Assembly (NCBI RefSeq): GCF_003369915.1
Contig: NC_046674.1
Location: 10,106,001-10,170,000 of the forward strand
DNA length: 64,000 nucleotides
Reading direction: 5' to 3'
From: Drosophila miranda
Taxonomy: Eukaryota > Arthropoda > Insecta > Diptera > Drosophilidae
Made by a program: the position numbers and the translations under genes. Shown here one piece after another: positions 1 through 14,660 of the stretch (position 1 is the stretch's first letter; every line of letters starts with the position of its first letter). The notes under the pieces were generated by a model. The model did not search any database and was not told the origin of the DNA. It saw nothing but the letters and a program-made list of their open reading frames with translations.

Positions 1-3000
1 GCTTGGAATGGGTTCGGATGAGATGTGGATGGTCTGGCACACGGAAATTTGTTTGCGCCGAGGCTAATGAGGCAACCCAATGCAGATACAGATGCAGCTA
101 CAGATACAGAAGCTATAGATATAGATATAGATACAGATACAGATACATATAAAAACGAATAGTTAAAGCTGAGGCAAAAACTAAGGTCAGGCATTGCTTT
201 GACTGACTATCAATCCATCGCTTCATCGCTCCATCGTTTAGTCATACTTTTTGATTATTTTGTGAAATCTGAAAGCATTATCGCGGCGATTAAAGTCCCA
301 CAAATCACTTGTGACATAAATAGCGAGCTGTTCTCGGGCACTTGAGGCAATAAATAAATAAATAGAGGCAGTGCGGAGGACAGAATCATTCCGTTGTCTA
401 ATCGAAGCAATAATTTGCAATCGTTCATCAAACAATTTCCTCTCTAAATCCCAAGGATTATCAATCAGCGATGGTGCGGAGTGGGGGGGAGGGGCCATAC
501 TCTTCCGCATGAATATTAATCTGGAAACAAACAAAAACAAAAAAAAGAAGAAATATGAAGTTGAGTTTATCAGTTTTCTCCACGAACGGCCCTACCATAA
601 AAAACATTGTAAAAACAGGCAAATCAATTCGCGCACTTAATGAACAAAAAAAAAAAAAACACACACACACAACTCAATTATAACCCTTTATCTGGGGAAT
701 GGGGGCGGAGGGCGGGGCCATAGTGGGGTGTCTCGCATACATTTAAAAGTTCAATTAAAATTGTGTGTCAATAAATGAAATATACTTTATTATCGCCGTA
801 TTATTAAATATTTATTCCATTTCGCACTGCCACTCCCCTTCGTTGCCCCCTTGTTGCCCACTTGTTGCCCCTTCGTTGCAATCAGATTGTGTACTTTAGT
901 TGATTTATAATGAATATTTAAAGAGGAATGCACTTCAAATGTTGGCTGGGCGATTGCTGGCTGGAATTTTCCCTGGGCAGAGGGCCATAACTAAGAGACT
1001 TTGGTAGAACATGGCTCAGCCTCTGCCTCCCAGAGAGTTGAGAAATCTTTTGGTCTCATATGACCCCCATAGATAGTGTGGCAAGAGGCACAGCTCAGCA
1101 GTGTGTGGCACCTCTGTTTGCTTTAAATATTGCGCAGAAAATGAGGGAAAACGAGGGAACGGGGCAACGGGGGGTATCGTAACTCTATAAGCGAATGATA
1201 AATACCAAAGTGCAGTAATAATTTTGCATAAAAAGTGCGTGTGCGGATAATGATACTCTCCCGTTCCCGTTCCCGCCCGACCGCCTGCCAACTCTGTCAA
1301 TATGATGAACCAATGGAAGGCACCACCCCACTGGATACATGGATACATGGATACATGGATACGCTGTATCTGTGTATCTTTCGAGTGTATCTTTGCTGCT
1401 GTTTATGGCCGTAGCTCAATTGTAAAAAATCATTTATTGATAACGCAATTTAATGCCAATTATTTGTACACCAATATTTACCCAATATCAATTGTGCCAC
1501 CCATGGATCTGCTCGGATCTGATCTGGAAGGGGTGCGGGACTGTGATTAATGAGCAGCTAATGGCAGGACCTCCCTCTCCCACAGGGTGGCTCTTCCACT
1601 CTCCCACTTTTCCACTCTTGTGTTTTGTGGTTATTGTTTTTAAAATGTTTTCAAAAGTCTTTTACACTGCACACTTTACACTTTTATCCCTTTCGCTCTG
1701 TGTTCTTTGTTTTGTTTAAATATAACAAACACAAGTGTCAAAGTCAATTCAATCAACCCTCTAGGCTTTACCTCCCCCAAACCCCTCTTCCATTGCCCAA
1801 CCCTCGGGTTCGGTTTCTACCCTTCTCTGGCTTTTCCTCTGGCTTTTCCTGCTGCCTGGTCCTGGTCCTGGTCCTGGCCCTGGCCATGGCCCTGGCCCAC
1901 GTTTCAATGCTGTTTACTTAGCTAACTAAGGCCCCTGGAAATCTGTTGAAATTTTTTGGCATTATTGTTCACTTATCGGCTGAATTAACACGACACAAGG
2001 GAGCGACAGAGACAGCCCGACAGAGGCAGCGAGTATCGAATAGCTCTCTCTCTCTATCTCTCTCTCTGTTGACCACAAATTCTAAATTGCAGCAGCATAT
2101 GTGACAATTTATTTTTATTGGCCTTTTAGACTATTTTCATTTGTGATATTTGCTGGCAAATTTAATGCCTGATTAGCGTTTTGCCTAATATACCGGAAAA
2201 TGTTCACTTAAATGGAGGGAAAGCCAGGGGGATGCTACTTCAAAGGAAGGGGCCCTAAAGGAAAAGGAAGGAAGAAAGGAAGGATGGAGGGAGGGAGTCC
2301 CTTTGAAAGGGTTGAGCATGAGCTTTGTATTATCTCATTATCTCATCCTCTAGCATCTTTCAGTCACGAACTCCTTTCAATCATGAAGTTGAACCCTTCA
2401 TCTATCAATTCAGTGCTCATTCCGTCCATCCATCGAACCATCCAACCATCCATTCAAAAATTTCAACTCTAATTGCATATTTACGCAACCATTTCCCCAA
2501 AATCAAAATGAAATCAGGCAAACAAACCCCAGCTCCAGCTCCAGTCCCCAAACCCCAAACCCCAATCCTCACACCTTCACCCACTCGCAGACGAACTATC
2601 CAACTGTTCTGCCTCCTCTCCTGTCTGTCTTTGTTTGTGCTGTTATATAAAATAAACTATTCTGAAACAACACAAATCATACGGAGAGAACAATGCCATG
2701 CTCCTCCGTGGCCTGGACCATTGCCAGGTCATGTCTGGCCCCCCTCCTGTCCACCCTGTCCACCCCCCGACCATCTCTGCCGGACTCCATCCCATAAATG
2801 TTAGTTAAATGCACGTGGATGAGTAGATAAATATCGTATAATGAAAGTAAAATAAGAGCCAGATAGAGGATAGAGAGACCTATAGAGAGAGAGAGAGAGA
2901 CCTATACAGAGAGCAAGTGGAAGGAGATGAGAAACAACGGCAATCAGTCGTCGTCATTGCAGACATCGCACTAATTTTGAGTTCGTTTTTGGGACAACAT

Positions 3001-4364
3001 TTTCGGGGTTTCGGGCTTCGGTTTGAGTTGGGATTCAGAAAATTGGAGATTCGGGAATGGGTTAAGTATGGTTCTCTCTGTGTACGTGGCCAAAGAAAAT
3101 ACACTTTGGCACGTTTCTTGTTAGCGAACAGTTTTCCTACTCTATCCCCATACCCATACCCATACCCTTCCCCTCCTCCCTCTACCCTTTTCTCTGGCTC
3201 TCTACAATGTCCAGACATTGCATGATATATGTTTAATGGAGTTGTTTTCTTCGTTCTGGAATTGGGAAGTTTCTTGTTTTCTTGTGTGTCTGTGCCAGCT
3301 CCTTGGAGGACCTCTGCTGTTTGCCTTGGCATAGGTGCAGGACCTCAAATTAGGAGAATTTTCGTGAATAAAACTTGTAGTTTACTTTGAACTCTGGGGT
3401 GCTCATAGCTAACATATCAAAGATACCAGCATTTCTAGCCCTTATATTTCTCTTTCAGATATTGCGGAATGTCTTAGCGATCCAAAGGATAATCCATACA
3501 TCAAATGATAGCATATATAGCAGGTAAGTCCTAGGTAGATATTAAGATGCCATTCCATTCGATTCCATTCCCATCGAATGTCACACACATCACACCTCAA
3601 TCCATTATAGTCCCATCTGCAGTGCGGAACCACTTGGCAGCCATTCATGTCCACTTAGTAATCCATCAAGGGAACATTAAAATCGTCTCCTACGACCGCA
3701 GTGCATGTGTATTGTGGGGGAGGGTGCCGGTGCTGGGGAGGGGGCAGTGGGTGGCTCATAAAATGGATCGTCTATGGGTTGACAGACCATAACAGAAAGA
3801 GACGACAGACAACAGACAACAGACAGAAAATGCATTATAGGAACATTACACCTCGGTAGCGGACAGTTGGATGATTGCGAAATGAGCGACCAAGTTGTAA
3901 AAATCCCATGAAACGAAACCGTTTATCGTTGCCATAAAGGGGGGAAGGAGGGGAAAGGAGGGAAGTGTGGGGATTATTGATTTTATATGACTTAAAGCTT
4001 TCGAAGAATGGAATCCTCTTCAGCTCGAAATGTGAGCCATTCGAGTGGCTTAATTGCTGCCCTAATCATCTCTGCCCAGACAGAAGTGTGCCCCCACTCG
4101 TGTCTCTATCTGTCCATCCATCCATCCTGCCACTCTATCTCTCTCTCACTCCATCAGTCTCCCTCTCTCTCTGTCGCACTCAAGTTGATTATGAAGATTC
4201 TTTCGTCTTTTACCGTTGAACTTGTTAGTTGCTCAACACTCCATAATGATGGCAATTATAGCCTCGTTTTTCCAACAATTTATATGAAATTTTCGACACA
4301 CACACACAGACCCCGCTCCACTGCTCGCTGTCCTTCGAGAGCTTCCTGTGTGTGCTCTCCTTTT
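1..4364. other. Upstream intergenic DNA of exex, no gene seen
   Basis: I find no convincing coding region here. Open frames are short, of low complexity and lack splice context. The stretch is rich in simple sequence: AGATAC/AGATAT hexamers near 82-152, A and CA runs near 640-672, GGATACAT repeats near 1330-1358, CT runs near 2045-2068 and 4135-4175, and a GA run at 2884-2900. It probably contains upstream regulatory DNA of exex, but no individual enhancer can be delimited by eye. Confidence 0.6.
82..152. repeat. AGATAC/AGATAT hexanucleotide-type microsatellite
   Basis: Irregular tandem repeats of a six-base GATA-containing unit are directly visible. The run is interrupted and carries no coding potential. 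Confidence 0.8.
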
Positions 4365-4575
4365 GCTCGCAGGCCACGCCCACGCCCCCACCATCCGGCC
4401 ATACGACATTTTACGGAAAGGCAACGCCCCCTTTTGTATGGCCGTCCCTCTTGCACCAGCAGCATCGAGCGGCTGATAAAGCCTCCATCTTGAAAGCCAG
4501 AGCCAAAGAGAGAGCCAGAGAGAGCAGCACAGAGAGCGAGCGAGCAAGAGAGAGAGAGAGAGTCAGAGCGAGAGC
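4365..4575. promoter_or_regulatory. Promoter-proximal GAGA / CACGCCC / GCCAT cluster upstream of exex
   Basis: About 300-500 bp before the exex start codon the sequence combines CACGCCCACGCCCCC-type Sp1/KLF boxes (about 4374-4388), a second CGCCCCC box (about 4426), GGCCAT/ATGGCC cores that resemble PHO sites, and GAGAG runs between 4505 and 4565 that resemble GAGA-factor sites. GAF, PHO and Sp1-like sites together are the known composition of Polycomb response elements and of paused developmental promoters in flies. The role is inferred from motif content only. Confidence 0.4.
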
Positions 4576-4871
4576 GAGTGATTGGTGCTGCTAGATAGTG
4601 GTGGTGTCCGCATAGCGGTATATGACTCCGCAGCAGACCGTTCGGCATGCACAATCGAATGAACGTTCGACCTGAACAGACGTGATCAGACGTGAACAGA
4701 CGCGCAGCGCACAGTCGAAAGCGGAATCGAAACCGAAATCGCGCGTTCAAGTGCGAAAGTGGAAGACAGTGAAGAGAAGATACATAGATATAGAAACACA
4801 GTAAAGAGTGCCGTACCGTGCCGGGCCGTGCTGTTGAAACGGATTTCATTCGGAAGAGAGAGAACCGAAGC

Positions 4872-7345
<2,474 letters not shown>

Positions 7346-7868
7346 GAGGAGGAGGACCCAGAGTTGGACATGGAATTGGATATGGAATTGGTATTCGAGG
7401 AGGAGGAGGAGGAGCAGGAGGAGGATGTGGATGCCCAAGAGGAGGAGGTGGGGCATCCATTCTAGTCAGGCCGCGATCAATCCGCCGTCCCACCCATCAT
7501 TAAAAGCCACACACTTTTCGATTTCCGCAATTTGTTGAAATGTTTGTTTTCCTTCTTCTTTTTTTTGTTTTGTTTTTGGGGCAGCAACAAAAACCATGCA
7601 CTGTGTGATATATGTCAACGAAAATATTAAAATTAAAAGTCATTACTCCCCCACACCCACACCCTCATCCCCCTATTTGTACATAAACATACATCCATCT
7701 AATTAGAGAAAAGATTTTTTTTTTTTTTTTGTGAAGTTTTAGTCTTAGATAAAAACATAAAACATAAGTAAATACTTATAAATAAACATAAATCTAAAGT
7801 TGAATAATGCCAGTAAAATAAAATACGTTCAATTACGTTAAATGAGATTAGTTTTACAATTTGCTTGT

Positions 7869-7901
<33 letters not shown>

Positions 7902-8160
7902 TGTGCCAATCATGTGTAATTTATGTAATTATGTTATTCTAACATTTTAACATTGATGTAGGTTTTTTTTTTGTTTTTTTTTTCGAATGAGTGTATTTAA
8001 TTGTATGTGTATGTATTTATTAGAAATCAGTTTACATTGACAAACACACACACACAGATACAAATACAAATACAGAAATATGTAACAACAAAACAAAAAA
8101 ACGAGGAAAAAACCAAACATTGCAGATGACTTGGTGGAATTTTTTTTTAAATAAAGTGCT
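7346..8160 (+). other. exex: Probable 3' UTR of exex
   Basis: The AT-rich stretch after the exex stop has several AATAAA poly(A) signals (about 7781, 7817 and 8150) and long T runs. Transcript ends cannot be fixed from sequence. No coding signal is visible. Confidence 0.6.
7871..7900. repeat. (AAT)10 microsatellite
   Basis: Ten AAT-type trinucleotides in a row in the presumed exex 3' UTR, directly visible. Confidence 0.9.
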
Positions 8161-10059
8161 AAAAACTATAACAAATGGAAGTGGAACGATTGGCCAGGGG
8201 CAAGAGGAGAAGGAGCTGAAAGAAGTGATGTTATGTGAAGTGAAAAAGTGAAAGAAAGAAAGGTAAATGGAACCAAAAGGAGAAGGAACCTCCTGTAAAA
8301 CTCTGTTTTGTATCTAATCTATTTTCGATTTAAGAGCTGTCTATGCTCTCGAATTTCCAAATACCCGTACAGCGACCACAATCATAAATAGAGAACCATT
8401 TAAAGGCATTTCGAATGCCCCAATCCAATCAAAAACGCACTCCAGGGCGCAGGCACAGGCACTGGCACTGGCACTGGCGATGCGATAATGCTTATCGTTG
8501 CAAATAAATCACAATGTGCGGAAGATAATCAACTTAATTGCTGAGACAATAATTATGACTAAATTTATAGTATCACTTTAGAATTATTTCGCTAATTAAA
8601 ATGTAGCCAGGCCAGAGAACAACAGAAGAGCACTTGGATGTTCGATTCGATTCGATTCGATAGTATGGGTTGGAAAATTGAAGCAAAATCATGGTGAGCC
8701 TCAATTTCCGACAGACGACAGCAGACGTAGACGAAGACGAGCCATATACACGGGTAATACATATAATATATTATCAAGCACAGACCAGAAATCGAAATCA
8801 GTCGAGGTATTTCAGTTTTTGATAACCGAAGGAGTGTTCAGGTTGTACTTGGGCTCCACCGATCCAAACGGGTGTTACGGATGGTTTATAGGTAATCTTT
8901 TCAAGTGATTAGAAGTCGGTTAACACTTACAAAGTGTGGTGCTACAAATGATATTCCATGATCGTTTCCCTATTCCCGAGTGCATCCTCTCATGAGGAAT
9001 CTTTTGACGATCCACTCTGATAATTGAACCCCATCCTAATCGGAAATGTGACACAAAATGTGAACTCATTTGGAAGTGTTCTCGATTCTCGATTCCCCAT
9101 TCTCCGTTTTCATTCTTCTTTATAGAGAGATAGAGAGAGAGAGAACTGGACAGACCACTTTATCACGTAATTCTCAAGTATTTCATAGACAGAACAGAAC
9201 AGAGCCGGAGAGACCTTTCTCTACTGGTGGCTGTCGCTGTCTGCTGGTCTTTGCCTTGAAGTATGCTTTATATTTTTATTATTGGATGTTTGATCTGTTG
9301 TTGTTGCTGTTGCTGTTGCTGCTGCTGTTGTTGTTGTTATTATGCAGCAGTTTCTTGTTGGTGCTGTTTTGATGGGCTAATAAAAATTCATTTCGCTCTG
9401 CTGATGGCCCTCTAACACGTAGAGCATTTCTGTATAAATAAACGAGAGAATTAGACAATGGCTTGGCACAGTGGTCCGGGATAGTTATACTTTGACATAC
9501 TATTACCTCTGAAACTCGTGAAAACCTTTCCATCTCCCTTGGAACCCACTGTGCACCCTGGGCCCTGCCCTGCCCTGCCCTGCGGTTGCTGATGCTGCGC
9601 TTTATTTTGATTTGCCTTGAAGTGGCCAAATGTTTGAAGCCAGAACCAGAGCACAGAGCACGCTCACAAAGGGATACCCGAACGGGGGAAGGGATAGAGG
9701 AGGAGGGAGGTTGAGTCCCTTCCTAATTTCAATTCATTGAGCTATTAGCGGGTAATTTGTAGCACAGCACAGCACAGCACAGCATTCATTCATTGAAATG
9801 TCTGCCCAACCGAATAAAAGGGTGACAAAGATCAAACCGTAAAACTGGAATTGGAATTGGATTTTGGATGGGATGGGGTTGTGGATTGTTGTGGATGCTG
9901 CCTCGATGCACGATGCCTGATTGTCGCATCTGTTGCAAATTAAATTTGAGTTATAATTTCTATAAACACACACGCACACCAGCACACCAGCACACACGTA
10001 CACAAGGGGCAGCAGAGGCACACACCCAGAAAATTGCCATTTGAATTGAGGGTTCACTT

Positions 10060-10121
10060 CCCTGTTCCCTATATATCCTGTTCCCTGTTCCGTGTACCCT
10101 GTTCCCTGTTCCCTGTTCCCT
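10060..10121. repeat. TGTTCCC minisatellite
   Basis: About six to seven imperfect copies of a seven-base TGTTCCC unit are visible, with one interruption containing TATATATC. Confidence 0.8.
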
Positions 10122-13100
10122 AGTCGTGACTTTTGTTGCCATTGTTGCTGGTGTTACAGTTTGGTTATCCCCTGTTGGGCAACCCTCTTGGGTCGTCCTG
10201 CAGCGGCAGTCGCCCGGCCTGGTCCCAATTTGATCTTCATGTCAACACAGATGATCACATTTTATGCTTAATTTTGTTATATGCGATGTTTGCTTTACTG
10301 ATTTGTCGTGCCACCTCCTTCCTAACACTCCCTCATTCGCTCATTCCCTGAATGCCTCATTCCTTGTGGCATTCGTTGAACTTTTCCGCTAATATTCAAT
10401 CGAATTTCCTCGATTTTCGATTTTATTGTCAAATATGTGCGATTATTGTCATATGTTGGATTTTATTATTGTCAAATTTGCATTTGTCTGGGGATCAGAG
10501 GGTGAGCGCGGTGCGGAGGCTGCTGGGCCGGGGTGGTGTCCTGTAAGCGGTTATTGCTCGTTAGCCATCTAGCTAATGGCTGTTTGTTCTGTCAGCAGCG
10601 GCGGAAGGGGGGCAAAGGGTGCTGCAGTCCTGTGCAGTGCCGTGGTGTCCTATTGATTGGCCTCGATGGCCAGCACAATGGATGCAACGCATCGCCGACT
10701 TTAATTGCTGCAGTTTCGGTGCAGAAATCCCATTCTAATTGATGGGGCAGCATTTTTGGGCCTAGATGCGTTTAGGCAGGGCATTGTTTTGATCTTGAAA
10801 GCATCTGCCAAGGGAATCGGAAATAGAGAGTCCCCTATTAGAGATGCCTGCTCTTAAAGTTGTGGATCAATCATTCCTATCCCTTATCGAATACTTCAAC
10901 TTCAACTTTTGGAGGGACTTCGCTCAATTGCAACTACCTTTCTTCCTTCTGTCGTATCGGTTCCACTTTTCCTAAGAGTTTTCTCTCTTTCTCTGGCTTC
11001 AACCTGTAACGTGACGCCCCCTCTGTCCCTTGTGGGTACCCCCGCCCCTCAGTGGTCTCTTAAATTTGCCAATTAACTCAACATAAGGTTTTCTAATTTC
11101 ATTTAACGCACAAAAATAACTGGCGGAACAACCAGTGGAGATGGTGCCAGAATCAGCAATCGGAGCGGAGCACTCGCTCCCAGCCACCACCCGCTTCCGC
11201 ACTCCCTTCCTTCTTGGACTCCCCTCAACGTTTTCCTGTACTTTTCCAAGAGTTTCCATGGCATGGTGGAGTTTTTGGCAAGTCGAGTCCACAGGACACT
11301 GTGCCTCCTGCTTTCTGCCTCCTGCTTTCTGCCTCCTGCCTCAGTCGACGTTTTGGTATCATTAGCCTCTGGGGATGATTTGTTGTTGTTTGGCAGCACT
11401 TGATCAACGCGGCAATGAATTCAATTAGCACCAAAACACCAAAAGAGGGTATGTGGCACTTGCTGCAGGCAGACAATCCACAATCCACAGCCGAGAGTCA
11501 GAGGCGTAGACTCTGGGACTCTGGGAGGACACACCCTCGCCATTAGCCAAAGGACCAGAGACTGAGAGAGAGATTGGAGAGGGGAGACGGGAGAGGGGAG
11601 ACGGATGTTGGATAGAGGGGATTCCGCTTTGGTCAATTGTTTGGATTATTTTTCTGGTGAATTATTGCGTGTTGACGCATATGGTGACAATTTCCCCTTA
11701 CAAATCATGCCATCTCTCTCCCTCTAAATGCTCTCTCTCTTTCTCTCCCTTTCGTAATGCCTGCAGCAATTAGGTTTGATGGAAATGAATGAATTTTTCG
11801 ACTGACTGGTGCAAGAATTTCCTAACGATTAAATCGAAATCATTTTGGCAAATGTCAGGACATTGACATCCTCACAGTTAGCTCTCCCTTTCTCCCTCTC
11901 TCTCTCTGTCTCTCTTTATATATCTGTCTCTCTTGCTTTTCCCCCTGTTTGTTCAATGAACGCACGCACGGATTTTTATGATTTTCCTTTGGTTCCTTTA
12001 TGGATTGATGGCACCAACTTCGGTCTACGATTTCGCCTGCTGATTGCTCTTGGACATTTTCCTTTTCCATTCTTTTTCCTCGCTGCCTCCCCCTCCCTAT
12101 CTGTCTGTTTGGTTTGCTGGAATATAGCCAGATGGATTGTGTAAACATGCTGGAAATTATGGTATTAGTCGCGGCATGCCATCCGATGCCATGCGATGCG
12201 ATGCATTCCATTCTCAATTGGGTTATGAATTGATTAATGAATTGATAAATTTGTCGCCAAACGGTTGAGTGGCTGTCGATAATGGTAGGAGAAGCAGGCG
12301 ATAATCGTATGGGAGTGGAATATAGATATAGATCTGGGGTATCTCCATCCTTTGTAAGGGGGAAGTTTCCAGCAATTTTTACTTCCTTTATCTCGTAATT
12401 ATCCTCCATTTGCCCAGACCTTTTCCATCTTCAATCTTTAAGACCAAATCTAGAGTCTTTCTTAACCCTTTCCATTTGTGAAAGCTTAAAGTTTCTTCCT
12501 GCCACCACTGCACCTTTCACCTTCCTTCCATCCATCCATCCATCCATCAACTTCTCAAACAAATTGTTGATGATTTGTAGAACTTGTTCCCTGTTGCTGT
12601 CTCCCTTTTGTGTGGCACGTTAATTGCCACAATTAAAATGTACAAAAAGAGTCATCAACTTCTTGGCTGTGCCATTCCGCCGTACCATTCCGCTCCCGTT
12701 GCCCGGGCTAATTAACCCATGTGTGCCGAAGGGGGTCGCGGGCCTATCGGCGGCCCGGCAAACGGCCAAAGCAAACAGAATCTAGAATCGGAGATAAACA
12801 ATGTGAGAAATATTAAATTGTAATCCGCTTAAATGTGTTGAAAGGTATTAAATCTAATTTGCATAATTGCCCAGCGGAAGGGAAGGCAAAAGCAACAGCA
12901 AAAGCCAGAGCGAACCCCTGGGAGGGCAAAAGTTTTTCTCCTCCCCTCCTCACAATCCAAAATCCAATCAAAAGTGAGTCAGGAAGGGGATGGAATGGGA
13001 GGGTATCCTCAAGAGTCGCGAGTCTCCTTAGCGATGCACGTGAGGACAATGTTTAAAAATGTTTAGCATAATTAATGCCGATTCGAGTCCCAAAACCCGG

Positions 13101-14499
13101 ACCCAGAACCCAGTCCCCGAACCAGAACCAGAACCCGAACCAGACCCTCGTTCTCTGACTGGTGCCGGCTCCTGGCGTATCCCGTCGTATCCGCCGACAA
13201 GTGCAGGCCCGAAAGTTAACGAACATTTGCCTAATCAACCCTTAAAAATATTTGCGCTAATTTGTGGCTCGACGAAGGTGGAGAGACAGGTCACATGGGT
13301 ATTTATCCACAGCCACATCCGGATCCGCGCCCGAGGAAGGGCCGCCTCGAGGCGGCAACATTATTCACACATACGCTCAACTGAACCTTTGGTTTGTCCC
13401 CTCCCCTGCCATTCCCTCCCCTCTGTCCTCGGGAGTCCCTCGGGTGGGATTGAGTGTGCGTGGAAATTGAATTTATTTTATATGCCACTAATTGGCTGAA
13501 ATACCTGAGGGCGTTCGGAGGTGTGAAAGGATCTTCGATGCTGATGCTGGGGAAAGTTTTGCTTACTAGGGAACTAGGGTGATAGGGGGGGGATAGTGGT
13601 TTTGGGGCTGTGTGGGACTTCAATCAGTTCTGGAAATATTCCTCTTTCAGCAGAGGTCACATATCCCTTCGACACATCGCCATAAATTGTAAAATATTCA
13701 GCCCAAATGTTCCTGGGATCCTTGGATCTTTGCATAAAATCTCAAGAACTTACTACACACATTACACGATATTTCTGCTCGAAGGAGAGGAAACCCCCGA
13801 ATCCTTAGTCAAAAATCAGATAAAGAGGACGAGGGCAGATGATATGATAATGGCTATAAAAGATGATAATGTGCACAGAAATCCTTTTTGGCCAGATTCG
13901 CAAAAAGCAGACGCAAAAAGAGCTCATGTCTCAAACCTCAGACTGAAGGGCGAAAATCATTTAAAAAAGGCAACCCGCCGACCTGGAGCTCTCTGGAAGT
14001 GCGGATACCCTATAGGGGAAATGGCTTCAAGGGGAGTCTGGAGTCAAGAGTCTGGAGACTCATTCGAGCATACCCTGCCCTGGGCAGGGGGCATGGGGTA
14101 TGCCCAAACGAGCGACAGATGAAGAAAAATAGCAACAAACAGCAACAGCAAAAGGCAGCCGCAGTAAATGCTATTAACATATTAAAGCAATAAAAGAAAT
14201 GGCATATAAAAGTCCCCCGTCCCGCGCCACACCCACCCACCCACCCACTCACACACCCCTGTTGACTCCACCCAAATGTTTAGCAGCCAAGTGGCATTTA
14301 CCCTTCGGCATGGAAATGGAAATGGAAATGGAGACTCCGAAACACTGAACCCCCGAGTCGGAAGAGCAAAGCAGAGCCACTGAGGCTGTGAGGATGAGGG
14401 CCAAGAGTTGCTCTGTTTCTGTTGGTACTTCAGTACTGCCCTCCCCCCCACTCCCCCTCCTGCTCACCCACTCTCCTCCATGGGATAATCATACTAAAT

Positions 14500-14660
14500 G
14501 CTGCCATTTGCCATTTGTGAGGTTTTGCCACTTGCCCTTTATGGCTCGAATGTGTCCGCTCCGCCATCCGTCTGGCCCCGACTTGTCTCTGCTCTGTCTC
14601 TCTTCGCTCTGTCTCTTTCGCTCCACGCTCGCTGCGTCTCTTTCCCTCCCTTGGCGTGCA
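14500..14660. promoter_or_regulatory. Candidate Polycomb response element (PHO plus GAGA-like sites)
   Basis: Four GCCAT/ATGGC cores lie within about 70 bp (14501-14570) and are followed at once by CTCTG/CTCTC runs that read as GAGAG on the other strand. PHO binds GCCAT and GAF binds GAGAG, and both are typical of fly PREs. exex, about 7 kb away, would be the likely target. Motif density is the only support. Confidence 0.3.

Noticed and set aside
4818-4871. N-terminal extension of Exex
   Set aside because: The frame is open but position 4818 is GTG; the first ATG in frame is at 4872.
13610-14193. Overlapping frames in the gene desert (101-170 codons)
   Set aside because: Poor codon bias, no family resemblance, no splice or promoter context.
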